From: Pullilachnospira sp963929535 | Lineage (GTDB): Bacteria > Bacillota > Clostridia > Lachnospirales > Lachnospiraceae | DNA length: 64,000 nt | Reading direction: 5' to 3' | Assembly: GCA_963929535.1 (NCBI GenBank) | Contig: CAWVIZ010000003.1 | Coordinates: 325,708 to 389,707, forward strand | Shown: in pieces, positions 23,901 to 33,241 of the stretch | Layout of the letters: each line of letters begins with the position of its first letter | Position numbering within the stretch: position 1 is the first letter of the stretch | Made by a program: the position numbers and the translations under genes | Notes under the pieces: model-generated | Databases searched by the model: none | What the model was told of the DNA's origin: nothing | Seen by the model: the letters and a program-made list of their open reading frames with translations, nothing else

Positions 23901-26291
23901 TTACCCGTTGTTCTCTGGGCTTTCCTGGTTTTCTGCCGCGGCGAAGGTGATCACCACTTTAAACAGATCTCCGTCCAGATAGATGTCAAAAGTACCTTTC
24001 TGCAATTTCACCAGATTCTTGGCAATGGACAGCCCCAGACCGCTTCCCTCTGTGCTGCGAGATACATCTCCCCGGATAAACCGTTCGGTCAGCTCATCCG
24101 CATTGATGGCATTCAGCGAATGCTCGGAAATATTTTTCACCTGAAAAACCACCCTGCATCCGATCTTTTTCACTTCCACATAGACTCTGGTATCGGGCAT
24201 CGCGTATTTGGCCACATTGTTGTACAGATTTTCCACTACTCTCCACATCCGGCGCCCGTCTGCCAGTATGCGCACCGGCGTATCAGGAATACGGCTCACA
24301 ATCTCCAGTCCTCTGGATGCGAACTTTTCCTCAAACTCCCCGTTGGTCTGCCATACCAGTTCTCCCAGATTGATGGGACGCATATCCAGCACCACGTTCC
24401 CGGAACTGATCTTGGAGGCTTCCACCAGATCCTCTGTAAGCTGCTTCAGTCTCTGGGATTTGCTGTCCAGCACCTGAATGTAGCCCTTGATCTTTGGATC
24501 CTGGATATTTTCCCTTTTCAGCAGATCCACATAATTGATGATGGAGGTAAGAGGCGTCTTGATATCGTGGGACACATTGGTGATCAGATCAGCCTTCAGC
24601 CTTTCGCTTTTCACCGTCTCCTGCACTGCCTTCTGCAGTCCATCCCCCACATGATTCACAGCTTCCGCCATCTCCCGGTTGTCTCCTGTAAGCTCCCGCT
24701 CATCAATCTTAAAGTCCAGTTCTCCTCCGGCGATTCTGGCCAGTCCATCCCGGATCACCTGGCGTCCGGCTCCCTCCTTCAGCAGATAAAGCAGCACTAC
24801 TCCGTCACCGATCAGCGCCAGCAGCAGCCCAAAACTGCGAAATGCCAGAAGCACAAACATATTGCCAAGCATCAGCAGGATAAACGCTGTGATCATCCGT
24901 CCGGATGTCATACGGGCCGCATACACCTTCCGGCAGCTCACCAGAATATTCCGGGTCAGACTGCTTTTCCACAGCAGCTTTCCTTTAAATCTCCGCACCA
25001 GGCTGGTGTAAAACCACAGGAACACAGCAGCAGCCCCCAGTTCCATCACCGCCATCAGGATCGTGCTTTCCCAATACAGGGAACTGCCGTTCAGGCTCAT
25101 GGAAATTCCCATTCCGGTCATAACGAAAAGCGCAATTCCCGCTATGGCCCCTGTCACCTCTGTAGGAAGCCGGTCCATGCTCTTCAGATGAAGCTGACGG
25201 TCTTCTCTTACCCGTCCGGCCTGCAGTGTCAGCAGGATAAAGCTGATGATCCCCAATGCCAGGCTGGCAATCACAGCGATCACCAGTACCTGTCCCCAGG
25301 AAATGTACCGCTCGTAAAAAGCCGCCGACGTGGCCATATAATCCTGTACCGGATAATCCGTGTTCACCATCAGGATGATCTCTTCGTTTTCACCTGTCAG
25401 GGGCAGGTTGTCAAAATGCTCTGCGGTAAATGAATCCGAAATACTGTCCGCCGCGGTTTCCAGGTTCCCATCCGTCCGGATTCCATGGAAAAAGAACTGC
25501 TCTTTATATTCCTCAAACTTATTCAGATCCCGGTAGCCCTCTTCCCATTCATCCACATTGGTATAGATCACTCCCGTATCTGTGTTCTCCACACAATACA
25601 GGATATTGGTCTCCACGTTCATCTGCTCGCTGGCAAACAGGTAGCTATTCATGTTCTCCAGGACCCGGCTCAGATCTTTATACAGATCCAGAAGGGATAC
25701 CGTATCGCTGTTTTCTCTGGCATAATCCGCCAGCGCTGTTCCTGATACGGGCAGAGCCTCCTGCTCCAGATCCCTGCCATTCTCGTACAGATAGCGAAAA
25801 GCCGATGAATAGGAGTCCTCGGAATTCTCCTGTGTAAGTTCACCGCTTTCCTCCTCCCAGTACTCATAGTAACCGTTCTCCGCCTGATAAACCAGATCCG
25901 AAAACTCCACCGCGTACTGGGACAGCCTCTGCAGGTTCTCCACAGTATAGGAGGTATTCTCCCGCTGTTTTCCCACAGGCAGTTCCTCATCGGTGATATC
26001 CACCGTCTTTTCCGGGTCCAGCTTTCCATCTGTGGTAAATGCTGTTCCATACTCCGCCTGCTCATTGAGATAAACCATGTAGTTGGCAATATCGCTTCCG
26101 CACCTCCAGGTGCTCTCATAACTTTTCTCACCTGTGCTCCACAGCTCCTCCATACCCATGCCATTGGAGCTGAGCGTCATCAGCATTCCCACGCTCCCGG
26201 AAAACACCGCGACACACAAAAGAGTCACCACTACGGTCAATACTCTCGCAGGTGCCGCGCAGAGGATACTTCTGCCTTTCTTTTCTTCCAT
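23901..26291 (-). CDS. Membrane sensor histidine kinase
   Basis: 796 residues. Of two close ATGs, the one at 26291 has AGGAGG at eight bases; the one at 26297 is too close to it. Layout: a membrane segment at about 18-40, a large extracellular region (to about 310), a cluster of hydrophobic segments (about 320-520), then HisKA with the phospho-acceptor His near 572 in NVSHDIKTPLTSIINY, N box ENLYNNVAKYA, and G boxes ending EGSGLGLSIAKNLV. It pairs with the OmpR-type regulator 21 bases upstream. The extracellular ligand is unknown; the arrangement is like VanR/VanS-type systems of Lachnospiraceae. Confidence 0.92.
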   Translation of the reverse strand: MEEKKGRSILCAAPARVLTVVVTLLCVAVFSGSVGMLMTLSSNGMGMEELWSTGEKSYESTWRCGSDIANYMVYLNEQAEYGTAFTTDGKLDPEKTVDITDEELPVGKQRENTSYTVENLQRLSQYAVEFSDLVYQAENGYYEYWEEESGELTQENSEDSYSSAFRYLYENGRDLEQEALPVSGTALADYARENSDTVSLLDLYKDLSRVLENMNSYLFASEQMNVETNILYCVENTDTGVIYTNVDEWEEGYRDLNKFEEYKEQFFFHGIRTDGNLETAADSISDSFTAEHFDNLPLTGENEEIILMVNTDYPVQDYMATSAAFYERYISWGQVLVIAVIASLALGIISFILLTLQAGRVREDRQLHLKSMDRLPTEVTGAIAGIALFVMTGMGISMSLNGSSLYWESTILMAVMELGAAAVFLWFYTSLVRRFKGKLLWKSSLTRNILVSCRKVYAARMTSGRMITAFILLMLGNMFVLLAFRSFGLLLALIGDGVVLLYLLKEGAGRQVIRDGLARIAGGELDFKIDERELTGDNREMAEAVNHVGDGLQKAVQETVKSERLKADLITNVSHDIKTPLTSIINYVDLLKRENIQDPKIKGYIQVLDSKSQRLKQLTEDLVEASKISSGNVVLDMRPINLGELVWQTNGEFEEKFASRGLEIVSRIPDTPVRILADGRRMWRVVENLYNNVAKYAMPDTRVYVEVKKIGCRVVFQVKNISEHSLNAINADELTERFIRGDVSRSTEGSGLGLSIAKNLVKLQKGTFDIYLDGDLFKVVITFAAAENQESPENNG

Positions 26292-26312
26292 AATCATAAC
26301 CTCCTGCGGGGG

Positions 26313-27008
26313 TTACATCTTTTCTATCTTATAACCGATTCCCCAAACCACTTTCAGATAGCGGGGTTCCCTGGGATTGATCTCAATCTTTTCCCTTATA
26401 TGGCGAATATGCACAGCCACTGTATTATCCGCACCGATAGCCTGCTCATTCCAGATATTTTCGTAAATCTGTTCAATAGAAAAGACTTTCCCCTGATTCT
26501 TGATCAGCAACAGCAGAATGTTATATTCAATAGGCGTCAGCTTTACCTGCTCCCCATCCACGGTAACGATCTTCAGATCATCATCCACCACCAGGCTTCC
26601 GCACTGATAGACCGCATGTTCCTCTTCCACCGGCATGTTCCCCAGCTGAGTATAGCGCCGGAGCTGAGATTTCACCCGGGCGATCAGCTCCAGCGGATTG
26701 AAAGGCTTGGTGATATAATCGTCCGCCCCGATATTCAGTCCAAGGATCTTATCCACGTCCTCAGATTTTGCGGACAGAATAATTATGGGAATACTGCTGT
26801 ACTCCCGGATCTTTCTGGTGGCCCGGATGCCGTCCAGATGAGGCATCATCACATCGATCAGAAGAAGGTGGATCTCCTCCTTTTTCAGCATCTCCACCGC
26901 CTGGATCCCATCGTAGGCCTTCAGGATATGATAACCTTCCTGAGAAAGGTAAATTTCAATCGCGTCAACAATTTCTTTGTCGTCATCACAAACTAAGATA
27001 TTATACAT
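26313..27008 (-). CDS. OmpR/PhoB-family response regulator
   Basis: 231 residues with GAGGTGATG before the ATG at 27008. Receiver domain with CDDD at 7-10 and phospho-acceptor Asp52 in LLIDVMMP, the conserved Lys in ADDYITKPFNPLEL, and a C-terminal winged helix (about 130-228, LTPIEYNILLLLIKNQGKVFS). First gene of a two-gene operon with the kinase downstream. Confidence 0.95.
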   Translation of the reverse strand: MYNILVCDDDKEIVDAIEIYLSQEGYHILKAYDGIQAVEMLKKEEIHLLLIDVMMPHLDGIRATRKIREYSSIPIIILSAKSEDVDKILGLNIGADDYITKPFNPLELIARVKSQLRRYTQLGNMPVEEEHAVYQCGSLVVDDDLKIVTVDGEQVKLTPIEYNILLLLIKNQGKVFSIEQIYENIWNEQAIGADNTVAVHIRHIREKIEINPREPRYLKVVWGIGYKIEKM

Positions 27009-27027
27009 ATTTCATCACCTCGCTTTC

Positions 27028-27056
27028 ATTATACCCAAAAGGAGCCGGACACGCCA
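27028..27056 (-). promoter_or_regulatory. Candidate promoter of the two-component operon
   Basis: On the minus strand TGGCGT, 17 bases, TATAAT, only about 20 bases before the regulator ATG, giving a very short leader. Confidence 0.4.
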
Positions 27057-27219
27057 GTTCTTTCTTGGCAGTTCTGCAGTCATTCCGCATCAGCTCACGG
27101 ACAAACTGCCTGTTTTCTGCTGTCTGGAAATATCATAACAGGCATTTCTTTATTTCAGAGAGGGGAAATCTTAAGATTTGATGAAAAAAATGAGTATTTT
27201 CCAAAGAGATAAATGTATA

Positions 27220-27248
27220 TGGATTCTTTCTTCCCTCCATGCTATAAT
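27220..27248 (+). promoter_or_regulatory. Promoter of the 88-residue hypothetical gene
   Basis: TGGATT, 17 bases, TATAAT with an extended -10 TGC directly before it, 62 bases before the ATG. Confidence 0.55.
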
Positions 27249-27309
27249 AATGAATCAGCAGTGATACCTGTTTCAGAGAACTATATATCCTGCCAAAGGA
27301 GGAATTTCC

Positions 27310-27576
27310 ATGTTTCGTTTATGGGGAAAAATCTGGAAAGATAACCGACTGGTAAAAGACACGGTCATCTGTGATGAGACGAATGATACCCGCACCCACA
27401 AGATCTTCAATTCCCTGGAGGAGCTGTGCTACCTGTGGGATCTGAGCAAGCCGCTGTGGCTGGATCATAATATCACGGAATTCAAACGGCACGATAAGAC
27501 CCGTTTTCGTGCAGACAACTTCATTGATTCCATCGACTTTGATTATCTGGAGATCCAGATTCTGGAGGAAGAGTGA
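27310..27576 (+). CDS. Hypothetical protein, 88 residues
   Basis: It has AAAGGAGG eight bases before the ATG and its own promoter, so it is surely expressed. The sequence is soluble, mixed charge, with a Trp-rich centre (LCYLWDLSKPLWLDH) and an acidic C-terminus. I recognise no domain. It converges with the TrpF-like gene, the stops being 38 bases apart. Confidence 0.75.
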   Translation: MFRLWGKIWKDNRLVKDTVICDETNDTRTHKIFNSLEELCYLWDLSKPLWLDHNITEFKRHDKTRFRADNFIDSIDFDYLEIQILEEE

Positions 27577-27613
27577 TAACAGCGCAGGCGGATGATTCCA
27601 CCTGCGCTGCTGC

Positions 27614-28255
27614 CTATACAGCCTCCAGCTCCCTTACCTTTTGCACCAGGCGCGCAATCTGTTCCGGATCTCCCCGCATGCGCTTTTCGATCGGGCTGTT
27701 GATATTAATGCCATATGGCTTCACTGCGGCTATGGCCTCTTCCACTCCCACCGAACACAGCCGGTCAGAAAGAAAGAACTCCCTTTTCTGAGGTCCGTAT
27801 TCGTCCAGCAGCTTCAGATACCTCTTCTGGCCTTCACTGCTTTCATCCCTGCAGTCATACATCAGATAATCCACCGGATATTCCTGCGCCCGCCGGATAC
27901 TTTCCGCAGAATCAATGTAAATCGTTTTGATCAGAGGCTTGTCCGTAAGCCTCCGAAGCTGTTCCATCTCCTCCACAGTGCAGTCTCCGTGAATGTGCGC
28001 CGCATCGATCACTCCGCTTCCCAGAAGCTCCGCGACCAGCCAGCAGGAAAGGCAGGAAAAGCTTCCCACCGCCTGGATTCCGGGAAGCAGCTTTCTTTTC
28101 AGATATTCCGCCTGATCAATTCCCACCCGGCAATGGCTGTCAAAAAAAACAAACGTCACATAATCCGGGCGGATCCGGTTGACCCAGTCCACCTCACACA
28201 ATCTGGCCAATCCGCTGATCTTGATCCTTATCCTTTTTGTATCTGCACTTTCCAT
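27614..28255 (-). CDS. TrpF-like (phosphoribosylanthranilate isomerase family) protein with altered active site
   Basis: 213 residues. The segment order follows TrpF: IRIKISGLARL (TrpF has KICGL), PDYVTFVF, AHIHGDC (VQLHG), LIKTIYIDS, LMYDCRD (LLDT), LSDRLCSVGVEEAI (SGGLNPENV) and the closing ININSPIEKR (DVSSGVE). The catalytic Cys of KICGL is Ser here, and the phosphate-binding SGGLN is not kept, so normal isomerase activity is doubtful; the Asp of the second catalytic position may remain in MYDC. No trp genes lie nearby. It may be a paralog with a new role or a weakly active enzyme. The ribosome binding site is weak (GATGAG). Confidence 0.7.
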   Translation of the reverse strand: MESADTKRIRIKISGLARLCEVDWVNRIRPDYVTFVFFDSHCRVGIDQAEYLKRKLLPGIQAVGSFSCLSCWLVAELLGSGVIDAAHIHGDCTVEEMEQLRRLTDKPLIKTIYIDSAESIRRAQEYPVDYLMYDCRDESSEGQKRYLKLLDEYGPQKREFFLSDRLCSVGVEEAIAAVKPYGININSPIEKRMRGDPEQIARLVQKVRELEAV

Positions 28256-28466
28256 ATTCTCATCTCACTTTCCACTGCAGACTGATACATCACAAATCTT
28301 TTCTACTTTAAATTGTAATACTATTTTTGTATTTGTCAATTTATTTTACGAAATTTTATGTATATTTAACAATAGTTCAGCTATTATCAGCAAAACGGGG
28401 AAGATCATTTCACTTTTCCTTCAGCAGACCGTATTCATACAAGCCCATCTTCTGTTGTTGCTATTC

Positions 28467-28925
28467 TCAGGCGGAAAAAATTTTTCTGAACAGCCATCTC
28501 ACCAGCGGACCACAGAAAAAGATCTGCCAGCAAAGCGCCATAGGAAAATTACACACCAGTGTCTGCAGCCATACCGCCAGAAATTCCTTCCCGGGAAATT
28601 TAAAGATCAGCGTAGCCCAGAAGCTCATCACCGGACACATCAGACAAACGGTTACCGCAGCTCTCACAGTCACCACCAGAATCGGCTTATCCTCCCCCGG
28701 TGTTACCATACGGAATGCGATTTTGGGCGCCAGCCTGTCCATGAAGAAAAATCCCATCACAAAACAGATGGGAAACATGATCCTCATCTCCGAGAAGGCC
28801 AGAAGGAATCCCTGGTTCGTCATTCCTCCCATCCGCAGTCCTGTGTTGTAAAATTCCATGGCCATCACCATGAAAAATGTCATAAGCACCGCATACACCA
28901 CTTCCTGAAATTTTGTTTTCGGCAT
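28467..28925 (-). CDS. DUF2798-type small membrane protein
   Basis: 152 residues from the ATG at 28925 with GAGGAG nine bases upstream. It has four hydrophobic helices (VVYAVLMTFFMVMAMEFY; ICFVMGFFFMDRLAP; TVRAAVTVCLMCPVMSFW; the C-terminal TLVCNFPMALCWQIFF) in the two-repeat pattern of DUF2798. The function is not known. Monocistronic. Confidence 0.8.
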   Translation of the reverse strand: MPKTKFQEVVYAVLMTFFMVMAMEFYNTGLRMGGMTNQGFLLAFSEMRIMFPICFVMGFFFMDRLAPKIAFRMVTPGEDKPILVVTVRAAVTVCLMCPVMSFWATLIFKFPGKEFLAVWLQTLVCNFPMALCWQIFFCGPLVRWLFRKIFSA

Positions 28926-29009
28926 CGTATTTACTCCTCTCTCTTCTGTTTTTTTACAGCAATGCAGCCGGAAGGCTGGCATGGCAGCCGCCTGCCAGGC
29001 GTGTCGCGA

Positions 29010-29056
29010 AAAAAAAGCAGTGTATGTCAACTGGACTTACGTGACATACACTGCTC
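29010..29056 (-). terminator. Rho-independent terminator of the dehydrogenase-pgi transcript
   Basis: AGCAGTGTATGTCA pairs perfectly with TGACATACACTGCT over a 12-base loop and is followed on the minus strand by eight T. Confidence 0.9.
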
Positions 29057-29108
29057 GTTTTCGCTGCTATTATAGCAAACAGAAACAAAATTTTTCAAGA
29101 AACTTTTT

Positions 29109-30065
29109 TCAGTATACTCTGTTTGTGGAATCTCCCTTCAGAAACCGGGCGATATTGGCGGCTGTTTCCTCCACACACCGCCTTCTGGTCTCCACAGGCG
29201 CCCAGCCGATATGGGGAGTGATCACCAGCTTCCGGCTGTCCCGGATCCGCATCAGCGGATTATCCGGGGAAATAGGCTCACTGGACACCACATCCAGCGC
29301 GGCTCCGGCGATCCGGCCCTCTTCCAGGGCCTGTGCCAGCGCCTCATCCTTCACTATGGGGCCCCTGGCCACATTCACCAGAAAGGCGGACGGCTTCATG
29401 GCATGGAAAGCTTTCTTATCCATCAGGCCTTCCGTGTACCTATTCAGGGGCGCATGGATAGACAGGACGTCGGAGCGCTTCAAAAGCTCCTCAAACTCCA
29501 CCTGCTCATACCCGGACTCATACCGGTGTCCGGAGGCTGAACAGCAGATGACTCTGCATCCAAAGGCCTCCGCGATGGCCGCCACCTTTCGCCCGATGGC
29601 TCCCAGGCCCAGGATCCCCCAGGTTTTTCCCGCCAGCTCCATAAACGGCTCACCAAACCAGGAAAATCCATCGTACCGGGAATACTCTCCGGATTTTACA
29701 AAATCATCGTAGTACCGCAGCCGCTCCATCAGGTAAAGGAGGAGCGCGAAAGTATGCTGCGCCACTGCCTCTGTAGAGTATCCGGCCACATGATAGGCGG
29801 CAATCCCCCGGCTCTTCAGGTAATCCCCGTCCAGATTGTTGATGCCTGTGGCGCTTAAACATACCAGACGGATATGGAGAGCGTCCTCCAGTGTCTCCCG
29901 GCAGATGGGCAGCTTGTTGGCCACGATCACCTCCGCGTCCCGGATCCTCTCTTTCATCTCTTCCGGTCTGGTATTGGGATAAACTTTTACCTCCCCGAAT
30001 TGCTCGAAGGAGGTAAAAGCAATATCGTCACCCAGGCTTTTTGCTTCCAAAATGACAATTTTCAT
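29109..30065 (-). CDS. NAD-dependent D-2-hydroxyacid dehydrogenase
   Basis: 318 residues. NAD-binding Rossmann motif GLGAIGRKVA near 154; catalytic Arg in NVARGPIVKDEAL, Glu in SSEPISPD and His in TPHIGWAP. The length and motifs fit hydroxypyruvate/glycerate or D-lactate type enzymes; the substrate cannot be assigned. The start lies 4 bases after the pgi stop, so it is in one operon with pgi and relies on a weak ribosome binding site or coupling. Confidence 0.92.
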   Translation of the reverse strand: MKIVILEAKSLGDDIAFTSFEQFGEVKVYPNTRPEEMKERIRDAEVIVANKLPICRETLEDALHIRLVCLSATGINNLDGDYLKSRGIAAYHVAGYSTEAVAQHTFALLLYLMERLRYYDDFVKSGEYSRYDGFSWFGEPFMELAGKTWGILGLGAIGRKVAAIAEAFGCRVICCSASGHRYESGYEQVEFEELLKRSDVLSIHAPLNRYTEGLMDKKAFHAMKPSAFLVNVARGPIVKDEALAQALEEGRIAGAALDVVSSEPISPDNPLMRIRDSRKLVITPHIGWAPVETRRRCVEETAANIARFLKGDSTNRVY

Positions 30066-30069
30066 ATTC

Positions 30070-31416
30070 TTATAATCTCTTTAACAGTTCTTCTCTTTCT
30101 TTCTCATAACCCGGCTTGCCCAGAAGCGCGAACATATTCTTCTTGTAGCTCTCCACTCCCGGCTGGTTGAAGGGATTCACGCCGGACACATACCCGCTGA
30201 CGCCGCAGGCGAACTCAAAGAAGTAAAATAACTGTCCCAGGTAGAATTCATTCTGCTCCGGGATGGTCACCATCAGGTTGGGAACGTTGCCGTCCGTATG
30301 GGCCAGAATCGTTCCGTTCATGGCGCTCTTATTTACAAAATCCACGGTCTTTCCCGCCAGATAGTTCAGTCCGTCCAGATCCACCTCTTCCTTGCCGATG
30401 GTGAGCTCCACTCTGGACTTTTCCACATTCAGAACCGTTTCAAACATAATTCTGGAACCATCCTGAATAAACTGTCCCATAGAGTGCAGATCAGTGGTCA
30501 GATCCACAGACGCCGGGAAGATTCCCTTCTGATCCTTGCCTTCGCTCTCGCCGTACAGCTGCTTCCACCACTCGGAAACGTAATGCAGGCTGGGCTCATA
30601 ATTGGCCAGGATCTCTACGGTTTTCCCTTTCCTGTGCAGAATGTTGCGGACAGCCGCATACTGAAGGGCATCGTTGCTCTCGAAGGGCTGGTTCAGGGCC
30701 AGTTCTCTTCCGGAAGCAGCGCCCTCCATCAATTTATCAATATCAGCACCGCTGACAGCAATGGGAAGCAGACCTACAGCTGTCAGGACAGAAAAACGGC
30801 CGCCCACATCATCCGGAACCACGAAGGTCTCATAGCCTTCCTCATCGGCCACTTTCTTCAGAGCTCCCTTTGCTCTGTCGGTGGTGGCGTAGATCCTTCC
30901 GGCTGCCTCTTTCTTTCCATACTTCTTCTCCAGCATCTCCTTGAACACCCGGAACGCAATGGCCGGCTCTGTGGTGGTTCCGGACTTGGAGATCATGTTC
31001 ACGGAAAAATCCCTGTCTCCGATCACATCCACAAGGCCCTGGATATAGCTGCTACTGATGCTGTTGCCTACATAATAGATCTCAGGAGTCTTACGAACTT
31101 CTTTGGATACATTGTTATAGAAGCCATGTCTTAAAAATTCAATGGCTGCTCTGGCCCCCAGGTACGAACCGCCGATTCCGATCACCAGAAGGACCTCTGA
31201 ATCTTCCTGAATCTTTTTCGCCGCTTTCTTGATCCTGTCAAATTCTTCTTTATCGTAATCCACGGGCAGATCGATCCATCCCAGAAAATCATTTCCCAGG
31301 CCGTCCTTCTCCACCAGTTCCTTCCTGGCAGCGTCTACAATCCTGCTCATAGACTGTACTTCCTCTGCGCGGATAAATCTGGCAGTTTTTGAATAATCAA
31401 ACGTAACCTTACTCAT
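30070..31416 (-). CDS. pgi: Glucose-6-phosphate isomerase
   Basis: 448 residues from the ATG at 31416 (AAGGAG nine bases upstream); the upstream in-frame ATG at 31458 is not needed. It interconverts glucose-6-phosphate and fructose-6-phosphate in glycolysis. Signatures: GIGGSYLGARAAIEFL, ISKSGTTTEPAIAFRV, the catalytic stretch GRFSVLTAVGLLP, the His-containing TTDLHSMGQFIQDG and the C-terminal NPFNQPGVESYKKNM. The length is that of the short bacterial type. Confidence 0.98.
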   Translation of the reverse strand: MSKVTFDYSKTARFIRAEEVQSMSRIVDAARKELVEKDGLGNDFLGWIDLPVDYDKEEFDRIKKAAKKIQEDSEVLLVIGIGGSYLGARAAIEFLRHGFYNNVSKEVRKTPEIYYVGNSISSSYIQGLVDVIGDRDFSVNMISKSGTTTEPAIAFRVFKEMLEKKYGKKEAAGRIYATTDRAKGALKKVADEEGYETFVVPDDVGGRFSVLTAVGLLPIAVSGADIDKLMEGAASGRELALNQPFESNDALQYAAVRNILHRKGKTVEILANYEPSLHYVSEWWKQLYGESEGKDQKGIFPASVDLTTDLHSMGQFIQDGSRIMFETVLNVEKSRVELTIGKEEVDLDGLNYLAGKTVDFVNKSAMNGTILAHTDGNVPNLMVTIPEQNEFYLGQLFYFFEFACGVSGYVSGVNPFNQPGVESYKKNMFALLGKPGYEKEREELLKRL

Positions 31417-31487
31417 AATCTTTAGCTCCTTTTCTTCCATGTTTCCGATCATTTTCAAAAATAGTGTATCAAATCACTCAATCTTTA

Positions 31488-32165
31488 TCAAGTTAAATAT
31501 TCCCGTATCACCTCCCGCATGATGTTTTCCTCTTCGGGCGTCAGCATATGAGAAAACTTCGTTTCGCTGGCAGCGGTCTGACGGATTCCATCCGTCACCC
31601 GCTCGATCAGCTCCTCTCTGGTCTGTTCCCGGATCACATCCAGATCCGGCGCCTTCACCTCCCTGATCCCGCTGTTCTCCATATAATCCACCAGCCCGTC
31701 CAGTATCATATCCTCTTTATTCATAAAGCCCATAAACTGCCGGAGCAGCAGCAGAAGGGCAAATATCCCCACCCCCAGCGTCACGTACTGATAACGTATC
31801 AGCCAGGTTTCTTCATAGCGGTAGGTTCCGTACACCGCAGTCACCATCAGAAGGAAACACAGCAAAGCTCCCAGACCGATCCCCTGCTTCAGCTTATGCA
31901 GGCTGACCCTCAGTACCTTTCCCTTCATCATCTGCGTTCGTATAAACGCCTCCGGATTGGCGATCTCCTGCTCTTTTGCTCTGCGCATCTTATATTCGTT
32001 CAGAAATTCTTTTGTCCACTTTCCCTTGGGGTTGTCCAGTCTCTGCAGATCACGGATCGCCCTGCTGTAAAAATGGTTCACCAGTACAATACACAAAAGG
32101 CCCAAAACTCCCGCTGCAGCCATACCGTAAAATAAATAATGCTGTTCCATCCATGCCTGTAACAT
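31488..32165 (-). CDS. Membrane protein of unknown function
   Basis: 225 residues. The ATG at 32165 has AGGGGGT eight bases upstream. Three hydrophobic segments are seen: an N-terminal YGMAAAGVLGLLCIVLVNHF and two central ones (GIGLGALLCFLLMVTAVYG, YVTLGVGIFALLLLLRQF). The C-terminal 80 residues are a soluble acidic region. No domain recognised. Upstream of pgi, on the same strand, 71 bases away. Confidence 0.8.
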   Translation of the reverse strand: MLQAWMEQHYLFYGMAAAGVLGLLCIVLVNHFYSRAIRDLQRLDNPKGKWTKEFLNEYKMRRAKEQEIANPEAFIRTQMMKGKVLRVSLHKLKQGIGLGALLCFLLMVTAVYGTYRYEETWLIRYQYVTLGVGIFALLLLLRQFMGFMNKEDMILDGLVDYMENSGIREVKAPDLDVIREQTREELIERVTDGIRQTAASETKFSHMLTPEEENIMREVIREYLT

Positions 32166-32299
32166 ATGCAATTACCCCCTTAATAATCTCCGTCTCCGCT
32201 GTATGAGACTTCTGGAGTTATTATATCGCGCATATTCCCCGGATGGAACAAAAATCGTTCGTCAAATTACCGTCATTTTCCGTGTATTCCCGCAATTGT

Positions 32300-32998
32300 C
32301 TACAGTTCTCTTACCATTTCCTCCACCAGACGCACACAGTGCTGGGCCGCCTGTCTTTCAAATGTGGGATAATCCATGGAAGCGCTGTCATCCGCTTTAT
32401 CGGAGATCGCCCTGAGGACCACAAAAGGAATCCCGTTGAGGTATGCCGTCTGGGCGATGGCCGCCCCTTCCATCTCCGTGCAGTATCCGCCAAATTCCCG
32501 GGAAATATCCTCCTTCACCTGGCGGGTATCCACAAACTGGTCTCCGCTTACCACCCGGCCCTCAAACACCCGGATATCCGGGTTCACCCGCCGGCACACA
32601 GAAGCAGCAACAGTCCGCAGCTTTTCATCCGCTTCAAAGGAAAACACCTTCATCTGGGGGATCTGCCCTCTGACGTATCCGAATCCTGTGGCATTCATAT
32701 CGTGATGAAGGGCATCCGTGGAAACTACGATATCCCCGATGTTGATATCCGCCTTCAGGGAGCCGGCCACACCCGTGTTGATCACCGCTTCCACCCCAAA
32801 ATCATCTGCCAGGATTTGAGTGCAGACAGCAGCATTCACCTTGCCGATCCCGGAACGCACCACTACCACATCCTTACCGTTAAGCTTTCCTTTATGAAAT
32901 TCCATGGAGGCCTTCTTAAACAGCTCCACCTCCGTCATATGCTGCTTCAGAGTCTCCACTTCTACTTCCATAGCTCCGATAATCCCTATCATGTTCAT
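32300..32998 (-). CDS. mtnN: 5'-methylthioadenosine/S-adenosylhomocysteine nucleosidase
   Basis: 232 residues from the ATG at 32998 with AGGAGG nine bases before; the longer frame upstream is not coding-like. It cleaves adenine from MTA and SAH in methyl-donor recycling and supplies the precursor of AI-2. Seen are IGIIGAMEVEVE with the catalytic Glu near 12, SGIGKVNAA, TGVAGSL, EMEGAAIAQTA (ribose-binding Glu) and the general acid Asp in RAISDKADD. Length is normal. Confidence 0.96.
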   Translation of the reverse strand: MNMIGIIGAMEVEVETLKQHMTEVELFKKASMEFHKGKLNGKDVVVVRSGIGKVNAAVCTQILADDFGVEAVINTGVAGSLKADINIGDIVVSTDALHHDMNATGFGYVRGQIPQMKVFSFEADEKLRTVAASVCRRVNPDIRVFEGRVVSGDQFVDTRQVKEDISREFGGYCTEMEGAAIAQTAYLNGIPFVVLRAISDKADDSASMDYPTFERQAAQHCVRLVEEMVREL

Positions 32999-33189
32999 CC
33001 TTATCATCCTCCTGTTAATCGTTACTTCCAGTCGAATTCCCGCTGTAAAGAGCGATTTTGCTCCCGCGGCAGCCTCCCTGCCGGACAATCCTTTTCCTGT
33101 TTATCATGCCCACTGTCCGCTCTTTTCCTATTTTAACACATCTTCATCCAAAATCCCATACCGTGAATCCGTCTGCCTGTATGAAAGGG

Positions 33190-33240
33190 GAACAGCTTTG
33201 CCTTACAGCTTCCCTGTCACGAATGCGTGCACACAAGCTG
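33190..33240. repeat. Decayed MITE-like repeat fragment
   Basis: CTTACAGCTTCCCTGTCAC followed by AATGCGTGCACACAAGCTG resembles one end hairpin and the adjoining interior of the 143-bp element. It abuts the stop of the MerR-type gene. Confidence 0.4.
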
Positions 33241-33241
33241 C

